DNA of 64,000 bases from NCBI RefSeq assembly GCF_029360765.1, contig NZ_JARKNA010000009.1:62001-126000 (forward strand), written 5' to 3'. Below are positions 8,060 through 16,457 of this stretch, piece by piece. Within the stretch, counting starts at the first letter, position 1. Every line of letters begins with the position of its first letter. Source of the DNA: Terrimonas pollutisoli. GTDB taxonomy: Bacteria; Bacteroidota; Bacteroidia; Chitinophagales; Chitinophagaceae. A program made the position numbers and the translations under genes. Under the pieces are notes generated by a model that made no database searches, was not told the DNA's origin, and was given only the letters and a program-made list of their open reading frames with translations.

Positions 8060-8980
8060 ATGTCAATTGAAGTAAGAAATCTTCTTAAAGTTTACGGCGA
8101 ACAGAAGGCTGTCAATAATATTTCATTTAAAGTAAATAATGGTGAAATCGTTGGCTTCCTTGGCCCTAATGGTGCAGGCAAATCAACAACTATGAAGATC
8201 ATCACCGGCTACCTGCAACAAACCGGTGGTGAAGCCTATGTATGCGGGATAAATGTTGCGGAAAATCCATTAGAAATAAAAAAGAAGATTGGTTATTTAC
8301 CGGAGTTAAATGCTCTTTACTATGATATGTATGTGAAGGAGTATTTAGGCTTTATAGCAGCGCTGCACGGCGTGAAGGATAAACAAACTGCCATAGATGA
8401 GGCGATCAAAACAGTGGGTTTAACAGTTGAAAGAAAAAAGAAAATTGGCCAGCTTTCCAAGGGCTATAAACAAAGAGTAGGTTTGGCAGCGGCACTTATT
8501 CATCAACCCGAAGTATTGATACTGGACGAGCCCACCAGCGGCCTCGACCCTAACCAGATCATTGAAATACGGGAAGTGATCAAACAACAGGGCTTGAATA
8601 AAACGGTTTTATTCTCCTCGCATATCCTGCAGGAAGTGGAAGCCATTTGCGACCGGGTCATCATCATCAACCGGGGAGAATTGGTAGCTGACGATAAACT
8701 TAGCCATTTGCAGGCAGGAAATAAAGAAACTCACATTGTCGCCGTTCAATTCAAGGAGCCGGTCGACAAAGAACTACTTGCCCAATTAGCTGAGGTAAGC
8801 GGAGTAGAGCAAGTTCAGTCATCACACTACAAATTGCACACACAAAACCCTGAAGTGGTTCGCAAGCAGATACTTGAATTGGCACTTGCGAACAATCTCA
8901 ACATCGTTTCCCTGCAAAGTGAAAATCAAAGCCTGGAAGAAATTTTCAGGTCGTTGACAAATGCCGGCAATTTGAGTTGA
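8060..8980 (+). CDS. gldA: GldA, ABC transporter ATP-binding protein for gliding motility
   Basis: A 306-residue ABC ATPase. Walker A is GPNGAGKST (35-43), the signature region is LSKGYKQRVG (132-141), Walker B is LILDEP (153-158) and the switch His is H188 in SSHIL. The C-terminal extension of about 85 residues after INRGELVADD is as in GldA. The family works with the membrane proteins GldF and GldG in Bacteroidota; neither is in this window. The sequence is close to GldA throughout, but a general ABC-2 exporter ATPase cannot be excluded without the partners. A TAAATTCG box (8026-8033) may be part of its promoter. Confidence 0.85.
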   Translation: MSIEVRNLLKVYGEQKAVNNISFKVNNGEIVGFLGPNGAGKSTTMKIITGYLQQTGGEAYVCGINVAENPLEIKKKIGYLPELNALYYDMYVKEYLGFIAALHGVKDKQTAIDEAIKTVGLTVERKKKIGQLSKGYKQRVGLAAALIHQPEVLILDEPTSGLDPNQIIEIREVIKQQGLNKTVLFSSHILQEVEAICDRVIIINRGELVADDKLSHLQAGNKETHIVAVQFKEPVDKELLAQLAEVSGVEQVQSSHYKLHTQNPEVVRKQILELALANNLNIVSLQSENQSLEEIFRSLTNAGNLS

Positions 8981-9021
8981 CTTCGTATTCTTTTTTGCCT
9001 AAATTAGTTGTGGTATTAAGG

Positions 9022-9049
9022 CAACCACCATTTAAGGCACAACCACCAT
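9022..9049 (+). repeat. 10-base direct repeat CAACCACCAT
   Basis: CAACCACCAT occurs at 9022-9031 and 9040-9049, 18 bases apart, just upstream of the DUF4832 gene. An operator or simple repeat is possible; nothing more can be shown. Confidence 0.3.
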
Positions 9050-9068
9050 CACCAGGGTAGCATCCATC

Positions 9069-10679
9069 TTGATCTGCTTGCTGTTTTTTTTCTCGTGCAA
9101 AAAAGAAATTGAGCAGCCTTTGCAGCCTGACACTCAAACCAGGATGTCAGCAAATGCTTTTTCTTCCTTCGCTTTTTGTAATACCTGTCAGACACAAACT
9201 ATTTATTACCGGGGCATTCGTGCCGACGATGCGAACGCCAGTCAGCCATTGGCTAATCCCGAAAGAGGACTGAGACTGGAACATATGATGCAGGCCAGCA
9301 CCCTCATAAATCCATACAATGGCCTTTATCACAGAAACAATATGTCCGTTATCCTTGAAACCCATGAAAAGACCTACAATGAAAAAACAAAGCTCACCCA
9401 ACTTTATTTTTATCTCACGGATTATCTAGGCAAAAAGATTCCTGACAACGCACTCAATAATATGCAGTCAATTTTTGACCAGCTAAAAAAATCAGGGTAT
9501 AAGGTCATTCTTATTTTTGCCTACCGCTATAATGATAATATCAAATATGAAACCTACAGTGACATTCAAACACATCTTATCCAGTTAAAAAAGTTTCTGC
9601 AAAAAAATGAACCGATGATCTTTGCTTTCCAGGCGGGCTTTTTAGGATTGTGGGGTGAGTGGCATCATTCAGGGCTTGACAAAGAAGAGTTGAATAAAAA
9701 ACTGGTAATACGTGACATGATGTCCGCTTTTCCCAAGACCAGGAAAATACAAGTGCGGGAAACAATCTACAAAACAAATGCTGCCGGCTACATCCGTTTA
9801 AGCAATAGCAGCCCTGTCATTTATTACCCGCTAACCCCCGAGGAATACAATCGTATCGGTTTTCAAAACGCCTATTTCGTATTGGACCAGGGGCCATATG
9901 CCCGGTGGGATTATCGCTATGGCGATGACGACTATAAGTTGGTAGAAAAAGAAGCCATTTCTTCCATTGTAGATGGCGAAATGCCATACGATGGAAATGA
10001 CCCGCTTGCATTTAACATGATTGCATTGGGCAACAGCGGTGGACTACAGGCGATCAAACGAATGCAAACACATGCCCACAGCAGCTTCAGTGTAGTCCAT
10101 AATTATGCAACGAATATCGCTGCCTGGAAAAATCGGTTTTATTCCATACGTGAATTCAGGCAGCAAAGGATTACCGTATCGGATGACTATTTTTTAAATC
10201 AACAAGGACAAGAGGTAAACAGAAGTGCATATGATTATATCAGGGATCATCTCGGTTATCGGTTCCAGGCTACAGAGGCTGCGATGCCTTCTTTTGTCAA
10301 CTGGGGAGATTCCGCCAATTTCTCCATACAGTTAAAAAACTTTGGCTTCGCCCCGCTTATTAACAGCCGTCCTGTTTATTTTGTATTGGTGGATGAACAA
10401 GATAATATCAAGGAAGTTTTAACCAAAGCGGACCCAACAACATGGATGCCGGCACATGTCTCCGGGAATAATAACCACACGATCAACCAGGCAATTTATT
10501 TCGACAGTTCATTTAACCCGGGCAAATACCGGGTTGGAATCTGGATGCCTGATAGCTCACCTGAATTAAAATATGATGCCAGATATGCCATCTACCTGGC
10601 AAATGGGAATATCGAATGGTGGCAGGACGCCGGAAATAAATATCTCATCAATATCATTGGAAGTTTCCAGGTCAATTAA
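9069..10679 (+). CDS. DUF4874/DUF4832 lipoprotein, start codon uncertain
   Basis: About 536 residues. The N-terminal half contains NPERGLRLEHM and long alpha/beta segments with FLGLWGEWHHSG, typical of DUF4874. The C-terminal part (about 400-530) looks like DUF4832, a beta-sandwich, with FSIQLKNFGFAP and GKYRVGIWMPD. The function is unknown; these domains often occur together on secreted proteins. The protein begins within a hydrophobic stretch ending in FFFSCKKE, a lipobox. The only usual start in frame is TTG 9069, giving nine residues before the Cys and no positive charge. The frame is open upstream to 9036 and encodes TRVASILICLLFFFSC, a better signal peptide but without ATG, GTG or TTG. 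The true start may be non-canonical or lost. Confidence 0.75.
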   Translation: MICLLFFFSCKKEIEQPLQPDTQTRMSANAFSSFAFCNTCQTQTIYYRGIRADDANASQPLANPERGLRLEHMMQASTLINPYNGLYHRNNMSVILETHEKTYNEKTKLTQLYFYLTDYLGKKIPDNALNNMQSIFDQLKKSGYKVILIFAYRYNDNIKYETYSDIQTHLIQLKKFLQKNEPMIFAFQAGFLGLWGEWHHSGLDKEELNKKLVIRDMMSAFPKTRKIQVRETIYKTNAAGYIRLSNSSPVIYYPLTPEEYNRIGFQNAYFVLDQGPYARWDYRYGDDDYKLVEKEAISSIVDGEMPYDGNDPLAFNMIALGNSGGLQAIKRMQTHAHSSFSVVHNYATNIAAWKNRFYSIREFRQQRITVSDDYFLNQQGQEVNRSAYDYIRDHLGYRFQATEAAMPSFVNWGDSANFSIQLKNFGFAPLINSRPVYFVLVDEQDNIKEVLTKADPTTWMPAHVSGNNNHTINQAIYFDSSFNPGKYRVGIWMPDSSPELKYDARYAIYLANGNIEWWQDAGNKYLINIIGSFQVN

Positions 10680-10739
10680 CTTTTAGCTGATAACTGTTAG
10701 TACAAAAAACTCCGGCATTCTCACAATACTAAAGTTGAT

Positions 10740-10747
10740 TACATTTG
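10740..10747 (+). promoter_or_regulatory. -7 box TACATTTG upstream of enolase
   Basis: TACATTTG matches TAnnTTTG exactly and lies 52 bases before ATG 10800, leaving a moderate leader. Confidence 0.5.
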
Positions 10748-10799
10748 CAACCGCTTGCCAACGTCATTTATTTATCGTATTAAAAAACCAATCAAAGCT

Positions 10800-12089
10800 A
10801 TGAGTTACATTTCCGAGATTTTTGCCAGGCAAATTTTAGATTCCAGGGGTAACCCCACCGTGGAAGTAGATGTTATCACCGATGAAGGCGCCGTTGGCCG
10901 TGCGGCTGTACCAAGTGGTGCAAGTACAGGTATCCATGAAGCAGTGGAATTGAGAGATGATGACAAGAAAAAATACCTCGGCAAAGGCGTTTTGAAAGCC
11001 GTAAAGAATGTAAACACCGTGATTGCCCCGGCATTGCTGGGTTATGATGTGGCTGATCAAACGGGCATCGATGAAATAATGATAGAGTTGGATGGAACAG
11101 ACAATAAAGGAAAACTTGGCGCAAATGCATTATTGGCAGTAAGTATGGCGGTTGCCAAAGCGGCGGCTGAAGAAGCTTCTTTACCACTATATCGTTATAT
11201 CGGTGGTACCAATGCCAAAACGCTTCCCATCCCCATGATGAACATCCTGAATGGCGGCGCTCATGCGGATAACAAAATAGATTTCCAGGAATTCATGATT
11301 ATGCCGATTGGGGCTCCCAGCTTTAGCGAAGGTCTTCGCTGGGGAGTTGAAATTTTCCATGCCCTTAAATCAGTGTTGAAGAAAAAAGGCTTTAGTACCA
11401 ATGTTGGCGACGAAGGTGGTTTTGCACCCAATATTCAAAGCAATGAAGAAGCTATCGACACCGTAATGCAGGCTATCCAGGCTTCCGGTTATAAAGCAGG
11501 TTCACAGATCGTGGTTGCAATGGATGCTGCAAACAGTGAACTGTGGGATGCCAAAAAGAAAAAATATGTTTTCCATAAAAGCGATGGCAAACAGCTGAGC
11601 AGTGACCAGTTGGTGAAATTCTGGGAAGGTTGGGTGAAACAATACCCTATTGTATCCATTGAAGATGGAATGGCCGAAGACGATTGGAATGGCTGGGCTG
11701 CTCTGACACAAGCGGTAGGCAGTAAATGCCAGCTGGTAGGTGATGATCTTTTTGTAACCAATGTTACCCGCCTGCAGACGGGTATTGACAAGAGCATTGC
11801 CAATGGCTTGCTGGTGAAAGTAAACCAGATTGGCACTATCACTGAAACTATCAATGCCGTGACATTAGCGCAACATAACGGATACAATACCATCATGAGC
11901 CATAGAAGTGGTGAAACAGAAGATACTACTATCGCTGATTTGGCTGTTGCATTGAATTGCGGCCAAATCAAAACAGGTTCTGCTTCCCGGACTGACCGGA
12001 TCGCCAAATACAACCAGCTGATCCGTATCGAAGAACAATTAGGCAGCAGTGCATTTTATCCAAAGGGAAAGATAAAGTTTGGAAAATAG
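10800..12089 (+). CDS. eno: Enolase (phosphopyruvate hydratase)
   Basis: A 429-residue glycolytic enzyme converting 2-phosphoglycerate to phosphoenolpyruvate. Diagnostic segments are RQILDSRGNPTVEVDV, PSGASTG, the LNGGAHADNKIDFQEFMI loop, the Mg-binding sites in AMDAANSE, SIEDGMAEDDW and VGDDLFVTN, and the catalytic region KVNQIGT...SHRSGETEDT. ATG 10800 gives the standard MSYISEIFARQ N-terminus; the open frame extends upstream but no family member begins there. It stands alone as a promoter-proximal gene and is followed by a small divIC-like gene with heptamer repeats and a hairpin between them. Confidence 0.98.
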   Translation: MSYISEIFARQILDSRGNPTVEVDVITDEGAVGRAAVPSGASTGIHEAVELRDDDKKKYLGKGVLKAVKNVNTVIAPALLGYDVADQTGIDEIMIELDGTDNKGKLGANALLAVSMAVAKAAAEEASLPLYRYIGGTNAKTLPIPMMNILNGGAHADNKIDFQEFMIMPIGAPSFSEGLRWGVEIFHALKSVLKKKGFSTNVGDEGGFAPNIQSNEEAIDTVMQAIQASGYKAGSQIVVAMDAANSELWDAKKKKYVFHKSDGKQLSSDQLVKFWEGWVKQYPIVSIEDGMAEDDWNGWAALTQAVGSKCQLVGDDLFVTNVTRLQTGIDKSIANGLLVKVNQIGTITETINAVTLAQHNGYNTIMSHRSGETEDTTIADLAVALNCGQIKTGSASRTDRIAKYNQLIRIEEQLGSSAFYPKGKIKFGK

Positions 12090-12157
12090 ATGACAGGGGG
12101 CAGATGACAGATGACAGTTTCACCTAACTTTGGTTTAGACCTGTCAACTGTCATCTG
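12088..12157. repeat. Heptamer-periodic repeat (ATGACAG) with inverted copy forming a hairpin
   Basis: After the eno stop, the sequence reads in 7-base steps: ATGACAG, GGGGCAG, ATGACAG, ATGACAG (about 12090-12117). It continues downstream with the reverse form CTGTCAA, CTGTCAT (12141-12154). CAGATGACAGTT (12108-12119) and AACTGTCATCTG (12146-12157) are a perfect 12-base inverted repeat with a 26-base loop. No T run follows, so it is a weak terminator candidate. Confidence 0.7.
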
Positions 12158-12175
12158 TTTACCAACAACTGACAT

Positions 12176-12490
12176 ATGAAACTACTAACCCATATTCCCG
12201 CCTGGCTCAAAAACAAATACATTATCGCCTTGGGTGTATTTGCCGCTATCATGCTTTTTTTTGATAAAAACGATGTTTTCACTCAATCCGCCCGGAACAG
12301 GCAGTTGAAAGACCTGCAGGAAAGCAAGCAATATTACACTGACCGTATCGCTACCGAACGTAAAGAGTTAGAGCAACTTAAGTCAAATCCCGGCACCCTG
12401 GAAAAATATGCGAGGGAAAAATACCTTATGAAACGGGATAATGAAGACCTGTTTATCATTCCTGATGCACCTGCCGGGGATAATAAGTAG
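12176..12490 (+). CDS. DivIC/FtsB-type septum formation initiator protein
   Basis: A 104-residue bitopic membrane protein: short cytoplasmic N-terminus, one membrane helix (about 15-32, KYIIALGVFAAIMLFF), then a coiled coil (about 40-75) ending in LEKYAREKYLMKRDNEDLFII. The AREKY-MKR-NE-L pattern is the FtsB/DivIC hallmark. The family joins FtsL and FtsQ/DivIB in the division complex. It follows eno at 86 bases, the same gene order seen in many bacteria where ftsB sits next to eno. The start is the ATG directly after ACATATGAAACT. Confidence 0.88.
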   Translation: MKLLTHIPAWLKNKYIIALGVFAAIMLFFDKNDVFTQSARNRQLKDLQESKQYYTDRIATERKELEQLKSNPGTLEKYAREKYLMKRDNEDLFIIPDAPAGDNK

Positions 12491-12578
12491 TTTTAAGGCA
12501 ATAACGCCGTTAATTCTTCGTTATTAAAACTGGACAATTTTTCTGGATCTCACATTTAAGGACATTAATGGTTTGCGA

Positions 12579-12809
12579 ATGACAAAATTTACCCCGGAGG
12601 ATCTTTTAATGTATTTATACAAAGAAAGCACTCCCCAACAGACTGCAGCCATTGCGCATGCACTCAGGTTGGACTGGACACTACGGGAAAAATTCAATGT
12701 ATTAAAAACCTCCATGCTAAGGCTTGACCAAATCCAACAATCCCCACGCACCGAAGTGATTTTAAACATCCTGAACTACGCCCGTGAGAAATCAAAGGAA
12801 ATGGTGTAA
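12579..12809 (+). CDS. Small conserved hypothetical protein
   Basis: A 76-residue soluble, helical protein beginning MTKFTPEDLLMYLYKEST. Its middle (TAAIAHALRLDWTLREKFNVLKTS) resembles the N-terminal part of small Bacteroidota anti-sigma-like proteins, which start with a similar ED-LLMYLY pattern, but there is no membrane segment or zinc motif. ATG 12579 was preferred over TTG 12573. A hairpin with a T run follows. I do not recognise a characterised family. Confidence 0.6.
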   Translation: MTKFTPEDLLMYLYKESTPQQTAAIAHALRLDWTLREKFNVLKTSMLRLDQIQQSPRTEVILNILNYAREKSKEMV

Positions 12810-12835
12810 ACCTTTCCGGTTCTGATTTAAAAATT

Positions 12836-12867
12836 TAGCATCTGCCAATTGGTGGATGCTTTTTTTA
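12836..12867 (+). terminator. Intrinsic terminator after the 76-residue gene
   Basis: AGCATC (12837-12842) pairs with GATGCT (12855-12860), with inner CCAATTGG, followed by TTTTTTT. Confidence 0.65.
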
Positions 12868-12884
12868 TCTATGAGCTCAAAGGA

Positions 12885-12902
12885 GTGAAAGAGGTGAAAG
12901 AG
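12885..12902 (+). repeat. Tandem 9-mer GTGAAAGAG x2
   Basis: GTGAAAGAG occurs at 12885-12893 and 12894-12902 in the leader region before nth. It is short and may be chance. Confidence 0.4.
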
Positions 12903-12996
12903 GAGTGCCTGCAGGGATGGAGCTCTTCACGTTTGGGGAGACAGCTTATTTCAAGGTTTATCTCGTTAAGCTCTTTTTCCCTTTTACCTCTTAGCT

Positions 12997-13004
12997 TAGC
13001 TTTG
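12997..13004 (+). promoter_or_regulatory. -7 box TAGCTTTG immediately before nth
   Basis: TAGCTTTG matches TAnnTTTG exactly and ends 6 bases before ATG 13011, so the transcript would be nearly leaderless if this box is used. Confidence 0.5.
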
Positions 13005-13010
13005 CTTCCC

Positions 13011-13658
13011 ATGACAAGAAAACAGCGTTACGATTTCTTAATCGATTACTTTGAGAAAAACGTTCCTGAGGCTGAAACAGAGCTGATCTATGACAATCCC
13101 TACCAGTTGCTGGTGGCTGTTATTCTTTCTGCGCAATGCACCGACAAAAGAGTGAATCTGACCACTCCTGCTATTTTTGAAAAATATCCGGATGTTAAGA
13201 CATTAAGCCAAACAAACTTTGATGAACTTTTTCCTTTGATCAAAAGCATCTCCTATCCCAACAACAAAACCAAACACCTGATTGGGATGGCGAAGATGGT
13301 AGAGGAAAAATATGCGGGAAAGATTCCGATGACTGTCGATGAACTGGTGCAATTACCGGGGGTTGGGAGAAAGACAGCTAATGTAATCACATCGGTAGTG
13401 GATCAGCAACCCAATATGGCCGTGGATACACATGTAAACAGGGTAAGCAAACGGATAGGATTGGTACCACAAACGGCTACCACTCCCTTAGCAGTAGAAA
13501 AAGAATTGGTGAAAAATATTCCCGAAGAGTTAATACATAAAGCTCATCATTGGCTCATCCTCCATGGACGTTATATCTGCATTGCCCGAAATCCGAAATG
13601 CAGGGAATGTGGCTTGCAGCAGGCTTGTAATTATTTTCAGCGGGAAGTGAATTTGTAA
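13011..13658 (+). CDS. nth: Endonuclease III
   Basis: A 215-residue base-excision repair DNA glycosylase/AP lyase for oxidised pyrimidines. The helix-hairpin-helix LPGVGRKTANVI carries catalytic K121, and the catalytic Asp is D139 in AVDTHV. The C-terminal [4Fe-4S] cluster motif is complete: C190-X6-C197-X2-C200-X5-C206. The open frame extends 162 bases upstream, but only ATG 13011 gives the normal MTRKQRYDFLIDYFE start; the upstream part is low-complexity and includes a GTGAAAGAG repeat. Single gene, no obvious operon partner. Confidence 0.96.
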   Translation: MTRKQRYDFLIDYFEKNVPEAETELIYDNPYQLLVAVILSAQCTDKRVNLTTPAIFEKYPDVKTLSQTNFDELFPLIKSISYPNNKTKHLIGMAKMVEEKYAGKIPMTVDELVQLPGVGRKTANVITSVVDQQPNMAVDTHVNRVSKRIGLVPQTATTPLAVEKELVKNIPEELIHKAHHWLILHGRYICIARNPKCRECGLQQACNYFQREVNL

Positions 13659-13874
13659 TCCTATTTAGTTCGATAAAATTTATAATTAGCCGCTAGCCTA
13701 ACTTAATTTATCCCAGCTAATAACCGCAAGCCAAATCTTTTCACTTTCTGAAAACCCTCCAACCAAACCTTAACGTCAGCTTTCATTTCTATTTTCTGTC
13801 TTATGAGTTCATTTGATTTATTAAATTGTATGTTCTCAACTGGCTATGGCAAAAAAATTTAGCTCTGCTAAAAA

Positions 13875-14300
13875 TCATTTCGGCAAATGCGCAATCAATT
13901 CTACTTCCAGTTTGGCATCAGCCATAAATAACCGGCTGATCTGCACCCAGGTGGCGGCAGGAAAATCACCTTTATAAAAAACCTTTCGGGCATCATTGTA
14001 TTTCTTCATCGCTTCAATATCGGTGGTGTATAAGTTTTCCTTCACCACGTTTTGAAATGTAGCGCCAAATTGTTGCAATGATCTTTCCAGCGCTTTGTAC
14101 ACATTGGTGATGCCTTCCGGCGTGATATCCCTCGACACTGTTCCGGAGATATACAAGACATTATCCACTTTCACTACCTGTGCGTAGCCTGCCGATGTAT
14201 CCTGGTCATTCCGCCAATGCCATTTTTGTTTCTGAATGGTTTGCGCACCTGATTGAGTTGCCAAAAAGATCACCATAAACAGGCAAGTTATCTTATACAT
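13875..14300 (-). CDS. Exported Rid (YjgF/YER057c/UK114) family protein
   Basis: A 141-residue protein beginning MYKITCLFMVIFLATQSGAQ, a signal peptide ending in AQ, followed by a Rid-fold domain: GYAQVVKVDNVLYISGTVSRD, ALERSLQQFGATFQNVVKENLYTTDI and FPAATWVQISRLF...LEVELIAHLP. Cytosolic RidA deaminates reactive enamines and imines. The conserved Arg of RidA would correspond to the R in QISRLF, but substrate loops differ, so activity in the envelope is uncertain. ATG 14300 places the signal peptide at the N-terminus; the upstream frame extension is rich in charged residues and overlaps a palindromic repeat. Downstream of the envelope operon, but probably separately transcribed. Confidence 0.8.
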   Translation of the reverse strand: MYKITCLFMVIFLATQSGAQTIQKQKWHWRNDQDTSAGYAQVVKVDNVLYISGTVSRDITPEGITNVYKALERSLQQFGATFQNVVKENLYTTDIEAMKKYNDARKVFYKGDFPAATWVQISRLFMADAKLEVELIAHLPK

Positions 14301-14355
14301 AGAATAGCTTTTCCTTGAAATTAATTCTTTACTCCGTACTGCAATAAAAAATCCA

Positions 14356-14370
14356 TCCGCCTGCGGCGGA
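14356..14370. repeat. GC-rich palindrome TCCGCCTGCGGCGGA
   Basis: Six-base arms TCCGCC and GGCGGA with a TGC loop; the arms extend imperfectly to CATCCG and CGGATG. It lies 56 bases upstream of the Rid-family gene, in the gap before the next operon. Similar palindromes are commonly scattered in Bacteroidota genomes (recalled, not searched). Confidence 0.5.
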
Positions 14371-14405
14371 CGGATGAACATAAACCACGAAACCCCAAAA
14401 CTCTT

Positions 14406-15173
14406 TTATCTTAAATGCCAGGAAATGGCTGCCTGTATACCGCTTCCCTTTTCCAAAAAGTCATAACTTTTTTTCATCTGCTTATAGTTGTAACTGTACG
14501 CAACCGATACGCCCCAGCTCTTGCTCAACTGTTTTGCATATTTCAACGAAGCGGTCACTGCCCGCAGGTTATGCCATGAAGTAAAAGAAATGTTGCTATA
14601 ACTATCGTATAAAATACCATTTATACTTTCCTTGTATACGTTATTTCGAACCGGTCTTGAGGCAAACCCGATAACCGGCAGGAACAGTTCCAGGTAAAGG
14701 CTATTATTTTTCCATGTATAAGTCGTGGTATTGTAGAGAGACAATGACGTTGAAGCGGCCCAACTATATCTTGCTGTTTCTCTTGTATTTGTTTTCAAAA
14801 AAACAGGATTGGTACCAACTGAATAGCCCACATAACTATTGAAAAAACTTTTTTTGTTTTTGACGATGGAAAAAGCGTCCGAATAACTAATCTCAAATTC
14901 AGAAAGGCCGATTCCCCGGGATGTACCCTTATTCCAATTAACATTGATTGCTTTTTTTCTGTATGGAGAAAGGACCTGGAAACGATATCCTATTCCTGCA
15001 ACCTTTAGTTTCCTTTCATACACGCCAAGGTAATCATCGCCGACAAGCAGAGAAGAGATACCTGTTGTAAAAGAATGGCTTCTCATTGCGTCTTTTTCCT
15101 GTGCAAGTGTTTCCTGTACGATAGCCATGGTCATCAGCAAGCCTAACCATTTTATTTTTTGACAACTCAACAT
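14406..15173 (-). CDS. Predicted envelope beta-barrel protein, function unknown
   Basis: 255 residues with a signal peptide (about 1-24, ending TLAQ). The rest alternates hydrophobic and polar residues, is rich in Ser, Tyr and Asn, and ends in strands such as WGVSVAYSYNYKQM and SGIQAAISWHLR. The C-terminal aromatic/Arg ending and periodicity suggest an outer-membrane beta barrel. It begins 21 bases after the FadL-like gene ends and is probably the third gene of the DUF4270 operon. No characterised family recognised. Confidence 0.65.
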   Translation of the reverse strand: MLSCQKIKWLGLLMTMAIVQETLAQEKDAMRSHSFTTGISSLLVGDDYLGVYERKLKVAGIGYRFQVLSPYRKKAINVNWNKGTSRGIGLSEFEISYSDAFSIVKNKKSFFNSYVGYSVGTNPVFLKTNTRETARYSWAASTSLSLYNTTTYTWKNNSLYLELFLPVIGFASRPVRNNVYKESINGILYDSYSNISFTSWHNLRAVTASLKYAKQLSKSWGVSVAYSYNYKQMKKSYDFLEKGSGIQAAISWHLR

Positions 15174-15194
15174 CAGCGGTGGTTTTAAAATAGC

Positions 15195-16454
15195 TCAATC
15201 ATATTTTCTTCCCTTACTCGCCAGGAAATCCCTGTAGGAAAAACTAAACGTTAGCTGCACATAATTTTCCTTGATAAGTTTTTGTTGTGTCGTACCCCGC
15301 CTGCCAGCTTCCAATGCAAGCGTATATAAAAGACCATTGCCGATAATACCGCCCATGCCTGCTGTAACGCCAAATTCTTGAACCGGTTGATTTCTTACCT
15401 GCAAATAGGAACTGTTGTAAAAACCACCTAACTGGAAAAATCTTTTTTCCATTAGCATATTCTTTACCCTCGCTTGCCGCGAAAATTCAACACCAGCGGA
15501 AAGCCGGTTATTACTGATCATTTGCCAGCCCTGTTCCCTGATCTTTAAGGATGACCAGTCTTCATAGACATAGTCAGCCGCAAACGTTGTTTTTTGATTA
15601 TGCATTATCGCCAAACCTACTCCGTATGTTTCGGGCAGGCTAAACTTGCTATATTTCAATGACTCATTTTCCAGTAGAGTTGTATTATCCTGTGTAACCG
15701 TCAGGTAACGTTCTGAAGTCATTTTAGTTTTGGGAATATACTTTCCACCAACAGAAAGCTCAAGCTTTTTAGTAATCGGGGCAGAGTAAATAGTACCAAA
15801 CTGGAATCGCGGTTTCCCATAATAGTCCTGCACTTTTGTAGAAATAGCGGAGCTTAGGTTCTCATCCGCCACTGTTTCTGTTTGATTAATAGCGCCGGCG
15901 ATAATAGAAGATTTTATTCCGAATGACCAATGTTTGCCCAGTGATACAGCATTAGTCCAGTAGTATTCATTTAAGCCGCCATCACCTTCCCAGGAAGCTG
16001 GATATTTGGCAGTAGAACCTTCTACTGTTTGCGTTCCATAGAGTTTATAATTGACGTTACTGTATTGCCCAAAGCCGACACTACTCGCCCAATAATTATT
16101 CAGCTTTATACCCAATGACAATCGCTTTATCCAAAAATCCTTGTTGTTACTATTTGTCGCATCGATGGGATCGCCTTTGTACATAATGGATTTACCCGTC
16201 ACGGACGCATCCACGATATAAAAGCTACGGGTAAGACCGGCAATAGCAGCAGGATTGTTATCAATCATAAAATAAGAAGATCGCAGAGCCAAACCGGCAC
16301 TCCCCATACCACTGGTACGATTGTAAGCCTTTGTGTCAATATCGCCAATCCCATAGATTGAATAAGGACTATTCATATTCTGCGAAAATGATTTTTCCGA
16401 TATAATTATAACAAGGCAGAAAAGAAAAGAAAAACATGTTGTAGCGTGGCGCAT
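15195..16454 (-). CDS. FadL/OMPP1-like outer membrane protein
   Basis: 419 residues with a signal peptide ending SFSQN, then SPYSIYGIGD and NRTSGMGSAGLALRSSYFMIDNNPAA. This start, with a conserved N-terminal GMGSAG and NPAA hatch-like segment, is typical of the large Bacteroidota group of FadL/PorV-like 14-stranded barrels. Family members transport hydrophobic compounds or support secretion; the substrate is not predictable here. It lies 3 bases from the DUF4270 gene, so the two are almost certainly cotranscribed. Confidence 0.75.
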   Translation of the reverse strand: MRHATTCFSFLFCLVIIISEKSFSQNMNSPYSIYGIGDIDTKAYNRTSGMGSAGLALRSSYFMIDNNPAAIAGLTRSFYIVDASVTGKSIMYKGDPIDATNSNNKDFWIKRLSLGIKLNNYWASSVGFGQYSNVNYKLYGTQTVEGSTAKYPASWEGDGGLNEYYWTNAVSLGKHWSFGIKSSIIAGAINQTETVADENLSSAISTKVQDYYGKPRFQFGTIYSAPITKKLELSVGGKYIPKTKMTSERYLTVTQDNTTLLENESLKYSKFSLPETYGVGLAIMHNQKTTFAADYVYEDWSSLKIREQGWQMISNNRLSAGVEFSRQARVKNMLMEKRFFQLGGFYNSSYLQVRNQPVQEFGVTAGMGGIIGNGLLYTLALEAGRRGTTQQKLIKENYVQLTFSFSYRDFLASKGRKYD

Positions 16455-16457
16455 GAT

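Noticed and set aside
11489..12013. Long reading frame antisense to enolase (174 codons)
   Set aside because: It is wholly inside eno on the opposite strand. The product has no domain, membrane pattern or neighbour support, and its composition is that of a reverse-strand shadow.
12849..13010. Upstream extension of the nth frame
   Set aside because: Low-complexity and Ser/Leu-rich, includes the GTGAAAGAG repeat, and is absent from normal endonuclease III. ATG 13011 gives the family start.
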